This document shows, in pieces, positions 37,245 to 46,173 of a stretch of 64,000 bases of DNA. Numbering within the stretch: position 1 is the first letter of the stretch; each line of letters starts with the position of its first letter. A program made the position numbers and the translations under genes. The notes beneath the pieces are model-generated. The model saw nothing but the letters and a program-made list of their open reading frames with translations, did not search any database and was not told the origin of the DNA. Where the stretch lies: the NCBI GenBank assembly GCA_021781795.1, contig JAJXWA010000007.1:1-64000 (forward strand), given 5' to 3'. The DNA is from Acidobacteriota bacterium (GTDB taxonomy: Bacteria; Acidobacteriota; Terriglobia; Terriglobales; Acidobacteriaceae).

Positions 37245-38696
37245 TTATGAAGTCTCGGCAATCAGCAGGCGGAGATCCCGGAGGTTGTGTCCCGTGGGGC
37301 CGGTCACGACTGTGTCCCCAAGGGCTGTGAAGAGCGGGCAGGCGTTGAAGCTCTGCAAGGCCAGCTGCGGATCGAAGCCGAAGGAGCGCGCGCGGTCGAG
37401 CGTGGTGGGGTCGGTGATGGCGCCGGCGGTTTGCGTGTTGCCGTCGATACCGTCAGACCCTGCGCTGAGGACGGTGAGCTTCTGGCCGGGGAATCGCGCA
37501 AGATCGAAGGCGCAGGCCAGGGCGAACTGCTGATTGCGACCACCAGCGCCGGGAGTTCGGTCCAGGGTGACGGTCACTTCGCCGCCGGAGATGAGGCAGA
37601 GGCGGGGATGAACCGCGCGCAGTTCGTGAAAGCGATCTAGCAGATAGCGCGCAGCATCGGCGTAGTCCCAGTCGTCGCATGAGTTGTCTACAGCGACAAA
37701 GTAGCCGGCCTTCTGCGCCAGGGCGCGCGCATTTTCTACGAGGTCATGGCTGGAGAGAAGGATTTCATACACCGAATCGCGGAAGGCTTTGTTTTCGCCG
37801 TCCATGGAGGTGGCGGCGGTGAGGCGGCGAAACTGCGTGACACTGCGCGCGGCCAGAGACAGGAAGGGCGGCAGCCAGCCTTTGTTGCCGGGCGACTCCG
37901 GCAGATCGGCGCGTTCGAGGAACTCACGGACAGCCGGGGGCAGCTTTTCGGCGATGCCATATTTGGCGATGATTCCGTGGACTTCCAGCACGGTGGTGTG
38001 ATCGGGCGACGTAGGGCCGGAGGACAGCGCGTCGAGCGTGCGCAGCGGCACGTCGGGGACGAGCAGGTTGACCTTCATTGCGTCGGGAGCGGCCATGGCA
38101 AGACGACCGCCTTTGACAGCGGAGAAGTGCTTGCGGAGGGTATTGATCTCCTGGATTGGCGCGCCTGAGCCGAGCAGAACGTCGTGGAAGGCGACGGTGT
38201 CCGCGAAGGTGATCTGTGGATCGAGGGGCAGGTCAAACATAGCCGACCCGCCGCCGGAGATGAGGAAGAAGATGAGGGTGTCCTTCTTGGCTTTCTTGAG
38301 CAGCGCCAGCGTAGCGCGGGCCGCGGCGAAGGAGTCCTCGTTGGGTAGCGGATGGCCTCCCTCGAAGTAGCGAAAGCGCCAGTTGCGGCGGCCGGGAAGG
38401 TACTTGGAGCAGCAGATACCGCGCAGGCCCTTGCGGCGCTTCATGCGGGTAAGCAGGACATCGAGCATGGGGCCAGCGGCCTTGCCGATGGCGACGACAA
38501 AGATGCGACGATAGTTGGCGAGCGGAATCTCCTCGGCTCCGCTGCCGTCGGGCAGCAGGCGCTTAAGAACACCACCTTCAAAACGAAGACGGCGATCAAA
38601 GGCCGAAGGAATGTCGCATGCCGCGAGGGCGTCCGTGAAGATCTCAGTGGCCGCGGCGTGCAGAGGGTCAAAGACGAAGTCGTTGACGGGGGTCAT
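37245..38696 (-). CDS. Glycerate 2-kinase, MOFRL/DUF4147 type
   Basis: A 483-residue protein of the type-2 glycerate kinase family, which phosphorylates D-glycerate to 2-phosphoglycerate. Features are VVAIGKAAGPMLD, FFLISGGGSAMFDLP, NTLRKHFSAVKGGRLA, SGPTSPDHTT and, in the C-terminal MOFRL domain, CLISGGEVTVTL, GAGGRNQQFALA and SAGSDGIDGNT. Its ATG overlaps the stop of the upstream hydrolase gene by 4 bases, so the pair is co-translated. Confidence 0.9.
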   Translation of the reverse strand: MTPVNDFVFDPLHAAATEIFTDALAACDIPSAFDRRLRFEGGVLKRLLPDGSGAEEIPLANYRRIFVVAIGKAAGPMLDVLLTRMKRRKGLRGICCSKYLPGRRNWRFRYFEGGHPLPNEDSFAAARATLALLKKAKKDTLIFFLISGGGSAMFDLPLDPQITFADTVAFHDVLLGSGAPIQEINTLRKHFSAVKGGRLAMAAPDAMKVNLLVPDVPLRTLDALSSGPTSPDHTTVLEVHGIIAKYGIAEKLPPAVREFLERADLPESPGNKGWLPPFLSLAARSVTQFRRLTAATSMDGENKAFRDSVYEILLSSHDLVENARALAQKAGYFVAVDNSCDDWDYADAARYLLDRFHELRAVHPRLCLISGGEVTVTLDRTPGAGGRNQQFALACAFDLARFPGQKLTVLSAGSDGIDGNTQTAGAITDPTTLDRARSFGFDPQLALQSFNACPLFTALGDTVVTGPTGHNLRDLRLLIAETS

Positions 38697-39385
38697 CCCA
38701 GTTGCTCCTTCAGCCAGCTTGCGAGCGCGCCTTGCATGGCTTCAAGCTGGGTGGCGAAAAAGTGATCGGCGCCGGGCAGGAGCACCAGGTTTTTGGGTGG
38801 CGCGGCATGTGCAAAAATCTGCTGCAGGTCCTGCTGCGGGGCGTACTCGTCTCGGTCTCCGCTGAGAAAGAGCTTGGGCAGCAAACAGGCGCTGAGGAAC
38901 GAGTAGCGATAGTGACGGCCCTCAGCCTGCGTGGGCAGGCCCAGCGCAACCATCGCGCGCAGGCTCGTGCGCGGAGAGTTGCCGTCGCAGCAGGCAAAGA
39001 GGGCCATGGCAGCTCCAAAGCTGAAGCCAGCAAGGACGACCGGCAGCTTGAATTCATTCTCGATCCAGTCGAGAGCCGCCAGCACGTCGCCTGTCTCTGC
39101 GCGGCCGTCGTGCGCGCCCTCGCTGAGCCCTGTGCCACGGAAATTGAAGCGGAGGACAGGCAGGCAGAGCCCCCACTCGGGCGCATTGAGGGCCTTCATG
39201 GCGTGGTAGACCACCTTGTTGTGCATCGTGCCGCCGCCCTTGGGGTGGGGATGGCAGACCAGTGCGGCGAAGCGCGCCGAGGTAGATCCCTCGTTGAGCA
39301 GTGCTTCGAGCCTGCCCGCGGGCCCGTTGAGCGTAACTCCGCGCAGCCGTGCGCCGACAGCTACGGATGCGTCTGTGGTGGTCAT
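38693..39385 (-). CDS. Alpha/beta hydrolase, dienelactone-hydrolase-like
   Basis: A 230-residue cytoplasmic hydrolase. Signatures are CHPHPKGGGTMHNKVV, RFNFRGTGLSEG, the nucleophile elbow AGFSFGAA, FLSGDRDEYAP supplying the acid, and PGADHFFATQLE supplying the His. This subgroup is often annotated as a KANL3/Tex30-like or dienelactone-type hydrolase with unknown substrate. Overlaps glycerate kinase by ATGA, suggesting a two-gene operon. Confidence 0.83.
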   Translation of the reverse strand: MTTTDASVAVGARLRGVTLNGPAGRLEALLNEGSTSARFAALVCHPHPKGGGTMHNKVVYHAMKALNAPEWGLCLPVLRFNFRGTGLSEGAHDGRAETGDVLAALDWIENEFKLPVVLAGFSFGAAMALFACCDGNSPRTSLRAMVALGLPTQAEGRHYRYSFLSACLLPKLFLSGDRDEYAPQQDLQQIFAHAAPPKNLVLLPGADHFFATQLEAMQGALASWLKEQLG

Positions 39386-39418
39386 TTCAAGTTCTTATTT
39401 TACGCGCACAGGACGGCT

Positions 39419-39444
39419 CCTGCTCGATTCGCGGGACGAGCAGG
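39419..39444. repeat. 8-bp inverted repeat in a divergent intergenic region
   Basis: CCTGCTCG (39419-39426) and CGAGCAGG (39437-39444) flank 10 bases between the divergent hydrolase and M20 peptidase genes. A TATACC box lies a few bases further on. Operator or leader hairpin are both possible. Confidence 0.4.
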
Positions 39445-39540
39445 TTAATCGCTATACCTGACACTTTGGCGCAGAGAGACACACGGAAGTGGATACGGTG
39501 CGATGCCGCGCACTGCGTCATACGATATTCTGGCTGCACG

Positions 39541-40575
39541 ATGCCAGCTGATGACCCGCTCGATCCCATTCAACTGACCCGCGAGCTTGTTGCTATTCAG
39601 TCCACTACGTATCACGAAGGTGCAGTGGGCGATTTTCTGGACGAGCTGCTGCGGAGGCGCGGCTGGGCGACGGAGAAGACTGCCGTGCCGCAGCCTGCGG
39701 ACAGTGGCACCGATGGGCCGCGCTGGAACCTCTATGCGGCCATGGCGGGGCAGACGCCCGATCTGGTTTTTTCCACCCACTTGGACACGGTGCCGCCCTA
39801 CATTCCGCTGCGCGAGGACGATGCGTATCTGTACGGGCGCGGCGTCTGCGATGCGAAGGGAATTATTGCAGCACAGGTGGCGGCTGCAGAAGCGCTGCGC
39901 GCAGAGGGCCTGCGTGTGGGCATGCTGTTTGTCTCCGGCGAGGAGAGGGACTCAGCCGGAGCAAAGGTGGCCAACGAGTCGCCGAAGGGAAGCCGGTTTC
40001 TGATTAACGGCGAGCCAACCGACAACCGGCTGGCGCTGGCGTCGAAGGGCGCACTGCGCACCGTGCTGCGGGCCAGCGGAAAGATGGCGCACTCGGCTTA
40101 TCCTGAGCTGGGCGAAAGCGCCGTGCACAAGCTGGTGGAGGTGCTGAGCAAGCTGCTGGCGCTGGAGCTGCCGGTGACGGAGGACGTGGGGCCGAGCACG
40201 CTGAATATAGGCCAGGTGCATGGCGGCTACGCGCCGAACGTGATTGCCGATCAGGCCGAGGCGCAGGTGCTGGTGCGACTGGTGGGCGACTCGGCGCCGG
40301 TGCGGAAGGCGATTTTAGAAGCGGCGGCGGGCCTCGCTGAGGTGGACTTTACGCTGGAGATCCCGTTTGTGCGTCTGCGCGCGGTGGATGGACTGCCGAC
40401 GATGATTGCCAAATTCACAACGGACATTCCGCAGTTGAGCAACTGGGGCGAGCCGCTGCTGTTGGGGCCGGGGTCGATTCACGTGGCGCACACTCCGCAT
40501 GAGCGGATTGCGAAGACGGAGTTGCTGGATGCCGTGAGACTCTACGTCGAGGTGGGGCGAAGGCTGCTGGCATAG
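39541..40575 (+). CDS. M20 family metallopeptidase/deacylase (ArgE/DapE-like)
   Basis: A 344-residue zinc hydrolase. Metal-ligand segments are FSTHLDTVPPY, LYGRGVCDAKG and SGEERDS; SKGALRTVLRASGKMAHSAYPELGESAVHKLVEVL is split by the usual dimerisation domain, and the C-terminal ligand is GSIHVAHTPHERI. Members remove acyl groups or cleave dipeptides; acetylornithine or succinyl-diaminopimelate processing is possible but not distinguishable. Starts at ATG 39541 with no clear ribosome site; upstream open frame to 39349 overlaps the divergent gene. A glutathione peroxidase follows 32 bases later. Confidence 0.88.
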   Translation: MPADDPLDPIQLTRELVAIQSTTYHEGAVGDFLDELLRRRGWATEKTAVPQPADSGTDGPRWNLYAAMAGQTPDLVFSTHLDTVPPYIPLREDDAYLYGRGVCDAKGIIAAQVAAAEALRAEGLRVGMLFVSGEERDSAGAKVANESPKGSRFLINGEPTDNRLALASKGALRTVLRASGKMAHSAYPELGESAVHKLVEVLSKLLALELPVTEDVGPSTLNIGQVHGGYAPNVIADQAEAQVLVRLVGDSAPVRKAILEAAAGLAEVDFTLEIPFVRLRAVDGLPTMIAKFTTDIPQLSNWGEPLLLGPGSIHVAHTPHERIAKTELLDAVRLYVEVGRRLLA

Positions 40576-40607
40576 ACGGTTTGAAGCTAAATGAAAATGG
40601 AGGTTGC

Positions 40608-41162
40608 ATGAACAGTTCAATTTATGAGATTCCCGTGCAGACGATTGCGGGCAAGGACGCTGCGCTAGGCGAGTTCAAGGGCAAGGTGATTCTGGTGGTC
40701 AACGTTGCCTCCAAGTGCGGATTGACGCCGCAGTATGAAGGGCTTGAGAAGCTCTACGAGCAATACCGCGGGCAGGGGTTTGTGATTGCAGGATTCCCGG
40801 CGAACGACTTTAAGAGCCAGGAGCCGGGCACGAATGAAGAGATCCAGAGCTTCTGCTCGATGAACTATGGAGTGACGTTTCCGCTGTTCAGCAAGATCAC
40901 GGTCGTCGGGCCCGGCAAGCATCCGCTCTATGCGACATTGATTGCGGCGCAGCCCAAAGCGATCAGCAAGGCAGAGGTGCCGTTCGCGCAGAAGCTGAAG
41001 GGATACGGCATCGAGTCCAACGCCGAGCCGGAGATCCTGTGGAACTTCGAGAAGTTTCTGGTGAGCCGCAGCGGCGACGTGGTGAAGCGCTTCTCGCCGG
41101 ACACCGCGCCGGATGCGCCGGAGCTGGTGGCGGCGATTGAAGCAGAGATCGCCAAAGGCTGA
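40608..41162 (+). CDS. Glutathione/thioredoxin-dependent peroxidase (GPx family)
   Basis: A 184-residue peroxidase. Catalytic Cys37 lies in NVASKCGLTPQYEGLE, and WNFEKFLV carries the active-site Trp. The segment that is usually FPCNQF reads FPANDF, so one of the Cys and the Gln of the common form are replaced. Cysteine-type GPx proteins of bacteria commonly use thioredoxin. Start at 40608 with GGAGG 4 bases upstream of the TTGC spacer. Followed by a strong terminator. Confidence 0.92.
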   Translation: MNSSIYEIPVQTIAGKDAALGEFKGKVILVVNVASKCGLTPQYEGLEKLYEQYRGQGFVIAGFPANDFKSQEPGTNEEIQSFCSMNYGVTFPLFSKITVVGPGKHPLYATLIAAQPKAISKAEVPFAQKLKGYGIESNAEPEILWNFEKFLVSRSGDVVKRFSPDTAPDAPELVAAIEAEIAKG

Positions 41163-41193
41163 ACCGGTCGAAGCGAAGCCGGCAAATTGAAGG

Positions 41194-41227
41194 AGAGCAG
41201 CCGTCGAACGGACTGGCTGCTCTTTTT
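41194..41227 (+). terminator. Rho-independent terminator after the GPx gene
   Basis: AGAGCAGCC (41194-41202) pairs perfectly with GGCTGCTCT (41215-41223), followed by further T to 41227. Confidence 0.85.
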
Positions 41228-41254
41228 GCTGCAAATGGAGGGCTCCGTGCACCG

Positions 41255-43432
41255 ATGCAGCGACTGCGGTATTCTCAGCCCATGGACGAGGAAACTTCCC
41301 CAGCTTCCGGGCCACAGAATCCACTTGAACATGCTGCGTCGTCGTATCTGCGCTCGGCGCGGCATCAGCCGGTGCAATGGCATGCATGGGGCGCGGCGGC
41401 CTTTGCGCGCGCGCAGGCGGAAGACAAGCCGATCCTGCTGGACATTGGCGCGGTGTGGTGCCACTGGTGCCACGTGATGGATCGCGAGTCGTATGAAGAT
41501 GCGGAGATGGCGCGCATCATCAATGAGCACTATGTGGCGATTAAAGTGGATCGGGACGAGCGGCCGGATGTAGATGCGCGTTACCAGGCGGCGGTTTCGG
41601 CGATCAGCGGACAGGGCGGCTGGCCGTTGACTGCGTTTCTGACGCCGGATGGAAGGCCGTATTTTGGCGGAACGTATTTCCCGCGCGACGACCGCTATGG
41701 GCGTCCAGGCTTTGGCCGGGTGCTGCTGACCATGGCGCAGGTGTGGCGCGAGCGGCGCGAAGAGGCGCTGGAGTCGGCATCGAGTGTGATGGCGGCGATT
41801 GAGCACAACGAGAGCTTCTCCGGCCGCGGAGGCGAGCTGACGCTTGGGCTGTCAGAGAAGATTGCAGCATCGGCGATGGCGCAGTTCGATCCGCACAACG
41901 GAGGGTTCGGCTCGCAACCGAAGTTTCCGCATGCGGCTGCGCTGGATCTTCTGTTGCATCTGGCGGTAAATCGCGGCAACAAGCAGGCAGGCGAAGTGTT
42001 TCGAGTGACGCTCGAAAAGATGGCGCGGGGCGGCGTGTATGACCAGCTCGCCGGGGGCTTCCACCGCTACAGCGTAGATGAGCGCTGGGTGGTTCCGCAT
42101 TTCGAAAAGATGCTCTACGACAATACCGAGCTGCTGCGGAACTATGTACACGGGTTTCAGAGCTTTGTGGCGGGGGAGTTCCGGCAGACCGCGGAGGAGA
42201 TCATCGGCTGGCTCGATGCGACGATGACAGACCGCGAACGGGGCGGATTCTACGCGTCACAGGATGCAGACATCAACCTCGACGACGATGGTGACTACTT
42301 CACGTGGACGCTGGAGGAAGCACGCTCAGTGCTGAGTTCCGCAGAGCTGGATGTGGCTGCGCGCTACTACGACATCGGCGAACTTGGCGAGATGCACCAC
42401 AATCCGGCGCGCAATGTTCTTCATCGCAAATATGCGCTGGAGGATCTGGCGGAAGACACCGGACGCAGCACGGAGGAGATGAAGCAACTGCTGGCGACGG
42501 CTCGGCGCAAGATGTTGCTGGCGCGCAGCGCAAGGCCGACGCCGTTTGTAGACCGGACGATGTACACGGGCTGGAATGCGATGGCGGTGACGGCCTATCT
42601 GGAGACTGCGCGCGTCCTGCGCAGCGGGGCTGCGCGCGAGTTTGCGCTCAAGACACTGATGCGCCTTCTGAACGATGCGTGGGATGGAGATGCGTCCCTG
42701 AGTCACGTGATTGCGTACCACGATGGAACGCGACCGGACGAAAAGGTGGCGGCGAATCTGGACGACTTCGCGTTTACGATTCATGCCTGCATCGATGGCT
42801 GGCTCGCGTCGGGCGAGATGCGCTACTACCAGGCTGCGGTCCAGTTCGCCGATGCGATGCTCGCGCGCTTTTACGACCGCGCAGCGGGAGCATTCTATGA
42901 CACTCCGCTAACAATGAACGGCGAGGCGCCGCTGGGCGCGCTGACGGCGAGACGCAAGCCGCTCCAGGATTCGCCTACGCCCGCGGGCAATCCCACGGCG
43001 GCGGCGGCTCTCCTGCGTTTGGAATCGCTGAGCGGCCACGCAGCGTACCGTGAGGCGGCGGAGGATACGCTGGGGTCCTTCACGGGCATCGTGGAGCACT
43101 TTGGGCTCTATGCCGGAAGCTATGCTTTGGCGCTGGAGCGTCTGCTGCTGGACCCACTGCAGATTGTTGTGGTGGGGGACGGCGCAGAGGCGGATCACCT
43201 GGAGGCGCTTGCCGTCGCGGGATTCGCAGTGCACAAGACCGTGGTGAGACTGGAGCCGGGGCAACTGGTTGCTGGCGAGCTTCCACCCGCGCTGGAGGAA
43301 ACTGTGCTGCATGCCCCCGTTCCTGCCGGTGCGAAAGCGTGGGCCCTAGTCTGCAAGGGACGCACCTGCCTTCCGCCGATCGTGGGGGCCGACGATCTGC
43401 TGAAGGCTCTGCAGGAGAGCGGAGCGGCGTAA
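41255..43432 (+). CDS. Thioredoxin-domain protein of the YyaL/SSP411 family
   Basis: A 725-residue protein (716 from the alternative ATG at 41282). The N-terminal thioredoxin-like domain has WCHWCHVMDRESYED, with a CxxC, and QGGWPLTAFLTPDG. The rest is an alpha/alpha-barrel domain resembling N-acylglucosamine 2-epimerase folds (PHFEKMLYDNTELLRNY, GGFYASQDADIN, VDRTMYTGWNAMAVTAYL). The family is found from bacteria to mammals; its biochemical role is not settled. No signal peptide. A GGAGGG lies 12 bases before the 41255 ATG. Convergent with MscS, 7 bases apart. Confidence 0.88.
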   Translation: MQRLRYSQPMDEETSPASGPQNPLEHAASSYLRSARHQPVQWHAWGAAAFARAQAEDKPILLDIGAVWCHWCHVMDRESYEDAEMARIINEHYVAIKVDRDERPDVDARYQAAVSAISGQGGWPLTAFLTPDGRPYFGGTYFPRDDRYGRPGFGRVLLTMAQVWRERREEALESASSVMAAIEHNESFSGRGGELTLGLSEKIAASAMAQFDPHNGGFGSQPKFPHAAALDLLLHLAVNRGNKQAGEVFRVTLEKMARGGVYDQLAGGFHRYSVDERWVVPHFEKMLYDNTELLRNYVHGFQSFVAGEFRQTAEEIIGWLDATMTDRERGGFYASQDADINLDDDGDYFTWTLEEARSVLSSAELDVAARYYDIGELGEMHHNPARNVLHRKYALEDLAEDTGRSTEEMKQLLATARRKMLLARSARPTPFVDRTMYTGWNAMAVTAYLETARVLRSGAAREFALKTLMRLLNDAWDGDASLSHVIAYHDGTRPDEKVAANLDDFAFTIHACIDGWLASGEMRYYQAAVQFADAMLARFYDRAAGAFYDTPLTMNGEAPLGALTARRKPLQDSPTPAGNPTAAAALLRLESLSGHAAYREAAEDTLGSFTGIVEHFGLYAGSYALALERLLLDPLQIVVVGDGAEADHLEALAVAGFAVHKTVVRLEPGQLVAGELPPALEETVLHAPVPAGAKAWALVCKGRTCLPPIVGADDLLKALQESGAA

Positions 43433-43439
43433 GGTCGAT

Positions 43440-44441
43440 TTACTGGCCGGCGAACGGATTGCTTTCCGGCGCTTTGGCGGAAGTGGGATCCTGGGCGGGA
43501 GAGGGTTCCACGGTGGACTTGCGACCGGGGACCGCAGCAGCGTCCGCAGTGCGATGGAAGACGCGATACGGATCGCCGGGGAGTAGGTTCTTCACTTCCA
43601 GGGCGAGACGGACGCGGCGGCGGAACTCGCGCACAGGAGCGAACTGCCGTTGGGCGCGGGTTTTGAAGAGGACGGGGAAGATCATCTCGGAGCCTCTTAC
43701 GGCATCGACTCCGAGAATCTGCGGATCGGCCACGAAGTCCTCGCGAAAGGCCTCGCTGGTGCGGACCTGCATGGCAATGTCTTTGAGCAGCGCGAGCACA
43801 GCGTTCGGGTCAGCGGAGTAATCGACGCTGAGGTTGATGGTCGCGATGGAGTAGTCGATGCTCTGGTTGGCGACGGTGGTGATCTGGGAGTTGGGAATGA
43901 CGTAGAGCGTGCCATCGGCGTCGCGGACGGCGGTCTTGCGCAGGGTCATGGCTTCGACGACCCCGGCGACTCCAGCGACGCGCACGGTGTCACCTACGTT
44001 GAACTGGTCTTCGATGAGGATCAGGACGCCGTTGAGCATATCGCGAACGATATTCTGCGCGGCGAGGCCGATGGCGACGCCGGCCACTCCAGCTGAGGCG
44101 AGGAGCGGGGCCATATCGACGCCGACCGCGGCGAGGAATTGCATGGCGGCGATAGCAGCAATGATGGCGAGGCCCGACGTGCGGATGACGCCGGCCAGAG
44201 TCCTGACCTGCCCGATGCGGCTGGGGCCGGCGGCATGCTGCTCGGCAATGGAGATCATCCGTGCCGTGGCGAGGCGCAGCAAGCGATTCAGAACAAAAGC
44301 GATAAGAACGACCACGATCAGGTGTGGCAGCTTGGTGTGAAGAAATTCCTGCGTGTCGTCGATCCACTCGTCGAGCACTTTACCCAGGAACCGGCCCTGC
44401 GCGAACCAGCCGGTCCGGATGGCGAGCAAAAAAGGATGCAT
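43440..44441 (-). CDS. Small-conductance mechanosensitive channel (MscS family)
   Basis: A 333-residue membrane channel that opens on hypo-osmotic shock. Three hydrophobic segments (LIVVVLIAFVLNRLLRL, LAIIAAIAAMQFLA, and the pore helix ASAGVAGVAIGLAAQNIVRD) lead into the beta domain (DQFNVGDTVRVAGVAGVVEAM, YVIPNSQITTVANQS) and the cytoplasmic vestibule. The C terminus is a Pro/Ser/Ala-rich tail. Divergent from the tandem secreted triplet. Confidence 0.92.
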   Translation of the reverse strand: MHPFLLAIRTGWFAQGRFLGKVLDEWIDDTQEFLHTKLPHLIVVVLIAFVLNRLLRLATARMISIAEQHAAGPSRIGQVRTLAGVIRTSGLAIIAAIAAMQFLAAVGVDMAPLLASAGVAGVAIGLAAQNIVRDMLNGVLILIEDQFNVGDTVRVAGVAGVVEAMTLRKTAVRDADGTLYVIPNSQITTVANQSIDYSIATINLSVDYSADPNAVLALLKDIAMQVRTSEAFREDFVADPQILGVDAVRGSEMIFPVLFKTRAQRQFAPVREFRRRVRLALEVKNLLPGDPYRVFHRTADAAAVPGRKSTVEPSPAQDPTSAKAPESNPFAGQ

Positions 44442-44565
44442 CCCAAACTCCTCTTTCTAGACTAGACTGTGCGCAGAGAAATCCGGGGCATGTTTTCCTT
44501 GCGTTCCCCATCCCGGACCCGGAAACGCCCCGATCCCACAGTGAGCAGGTGAGATGGAGGTGCCT

Positions 44566-45012
44566 ATGCGACGGAGCCTCTATGGCGAATTCAAGCGGAG
44601 AGCGAGGATTGCGCGCGTAGCTGGATGCCGGAAGACTCTGGCGTGCGGAGCATTGTCTGCGGGTCTGTTTGCAGGAGGCCTTGTGGTGATGGCGAGCAGC
44701 ATCCATGTGCAGGCCGCGCAGCCTGCCGCCGCGCATGAGCCGGAGCAAAAGGCGGCTGCGCCGGCAGAGACGGGAAAAACCGCGAGCAATGGAGCGACTT
44801 CACTACCGGCTGCGGGCCCGCAGGACAACAGTCCGGAGGCGAAGCGGCGTAAAGAGATGAGCGAAGAGAGCGCCGAACTGCTGAGCCTCGCAATTGCGTT
44901 GAAGGCTGAAGTGAACAAGACAAATAAGGACATGTTGTCGCTGAGTGTGATTCGAAGAGCCGATGAGATCGAACGACTTGCGAAGACGATGCGGCGCAAC
45001 CTGAAGCAGTAA
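44566..45012 (+). CDS. Secreted helical protein, tandem family member 1
   Basis: A 148-residue exported protein. A basic N terminus and hydrophobic segment (GALSAGLFAGGLVVMASS) are followed by an Ala/Pro/Glu-rich linker and a C-terminal helical pair SAELLSLAIALKAEVNKTNKD ... ADEIERLAKTMRRNL. That last module is shared with the two following genes. Start at 44566 has GGAGG 6 bases upstream; an ATG at 44554 overlaps that site. I know the module only as a recurring feature of unnamed Acidobacteriota proteins. Function unknown. Confidence 0.72.
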   Translation: MRRSLYGEFKRRARIARVAGCRKTLACGALSAGLFAGGLVVMASSIHVQAAQPAAAHEPEQKAAAPAETGKTASNGATSLPAAGPQDNSPEAKRRKEMSEESAELLSLAIALKAEVNKTNKDMLSLSVIRRADEIERLAKTMRRNLKQ

Positions 45013-45089
45013 GGCTTGAGGTAACTCGGAGCATGGGATGGGAGGCTGTGAAACAAAGGCAGCCCAGGAGGAGAGACAAGGGGGTCAGA

Positions 45090-45560
45090 ATGACGAAACT
45101 CAGCAAGCTTGCGAAGGGCCGAGGTCCAGGATTTATTGGGCGGCGCCCCAACTTGAGGCCGCTGCGCGCTGCGATGGTTCTGGGGATTGCGATACTCGGG
45201 ATGGTTTTTGCCCTGCAGATGTCCGCGGGGAGCGCCAGCGGGCAATCCGTGAGCGCTCCGCCCAAGCTGGAGGGGTACATCCTTCCCGCGGCGAATCGTC
45301 CGCCTGACGCGAATGATCGGATGTTGATGAGCGATCGGCGCACAAGGAACCAGAACTTTGATAAGGCCAATGCCGAGCGAATGATGAAAATCAGCGATGA
45401 AACCGCGAAGCTGCTGATTCTGACGGCGGACCTGAAGGCCAGGATGGACAAGATTGGTCGCGGTCCTTACCCGCCTGAGGTTGCGAAAGAGATGCAGGTG
45501 ATTGAGATTCTCGCTCACGATGTGCAGGAGAAGATGAAGTTGACGGTCGGCGGGAGCTGA
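45090..45560 (+). CDS. Secreted helical protein, tandem family member 2
   Basis: A 156-residue exported protein. The N terminus is very basic, then AAMVLGIAILGMVFALQMSA, a signal or anchor. The C-terminal module is SDETAKLLILTADLKARMDK ... VIEILAHDVQEKMKLTV, alignable with the neighbours on either side. Start at 45090 is preceded by AGGGGG; the frame stays open to 45033. It lies 77 bases after member 1 and 7 bases before member 3, so a single transcript is likely. Confidence 0.72.
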   Translation: MTKLSKLAKGRGPGFIGRRPNLRPLRAAMVLGIAILGMVFALQMSAGSASGQSVSAPPKLEGYILPAANRPPDANDRMLMSDRRTRNQNFDKANAERMMKISDETAKLLILTADLKARMDKIGRGPYPPEVAKEMQVIEILAHDVQEKMKLTVGGS

Positions 45561-45567
45561 GCGGAAA

Positions 45568-46089
45568 ATGGCCGTTTTGGCTACGAGGGAAAAGAGAGTG
45601 TCTGTTTTGGGCCCGGGGCAGTCGATGGAAGGTAGGAAGCGCTGGAAGTCAGAATCACGAGGCCACGGCCGTATCGTTTCCGCATGGATCATCGCGGCGC
45701 TTCTCGTCTGCTGGGTGGGTGACTTTGGAAGAGGCGCGGCCGGTCAGGCGAACGCTCCGGGAGCGTGGATCGGGAATGCGAGGCGTCAGACCGGTGCCAA
45801 CTCGCCGCCTACACCGCAGTTGAGCGCCAAGCAACTTCATCAGCTCAACGAGTTGCGGCAGAAACAGCTGGTGGCGGATACGGACCGGCTATTGCAGCTT
45901 GCGCGCGAATTGAACCATGAACTGGACGGAGCCGGGACGGATCTATCCCCGGAACAGATGAACAAGGTGAGCCGGATCGAGAAGCTCGCGCACAGCGTGA
46001 AGGAAAAGATGCGCGACGCGGTTGCGCCGGGACCAGCGCTGGAGAGCCCGCTGAGTCCGCTGAACCCGCAGAGCTCGGCTTTGCCCTAA
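45568..46089 (+). CDS. Secreted helical protein, tandem family member 3
   Basis: A 173-residue protein if translation begins at 45568; 154 residues from ATG 45625. A basic segment is followed by VSAWIIAALLVCWVGDFG, then a linker ending QLSAKQLHQL and the shared module DTDRLLQLARELNHELDG ... SRIEKLAHSVKEKMRDA. The C-terminal tail is Pro/Ser/Leu-rich (SPLSPLNPQSSALP). The start is ambiguous because neither ATG has an ideal ribosome site. Confidence 0.68.
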   Translation: MAVLATREKRVSVLGPGQSMEGRKRWKSESRGHGRIVSAWIIAALLVCWVGDFGRGAAGQANAPGAWIGNARRQTGANSPPTPQLSAKQLHQLNELRQKQLVADTDRLLQLARELNHELDGAGTDLSPEQMNKVSRIEKLAHSVKEKMRDAVAPGPALESPLSPLNPQSSALP

Positions 46090-46124
46090 CCGAGTTGGAC
46101 GATGGCCGAGTTGCGCCCGATGGT

Positions 46125-46133
46125 TGCTACAAT
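46125..46133 (+). promoter_or_regulatory. Candidate extended -10 element for the E1 gene
   Basis: TTGCTACAAT contains an extended -10 (TGCTACAAT, 46125-46133 region) 40 bases before the E1 ATG. No convincing -35 hexamer is present, which extended -10 promoters tolerate. Confidence 0.3.
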
Positions 46134-46173
46134 CATGGATGGTCCGGGCGAGCTTCGCCCCTGAGAGGCAGGC

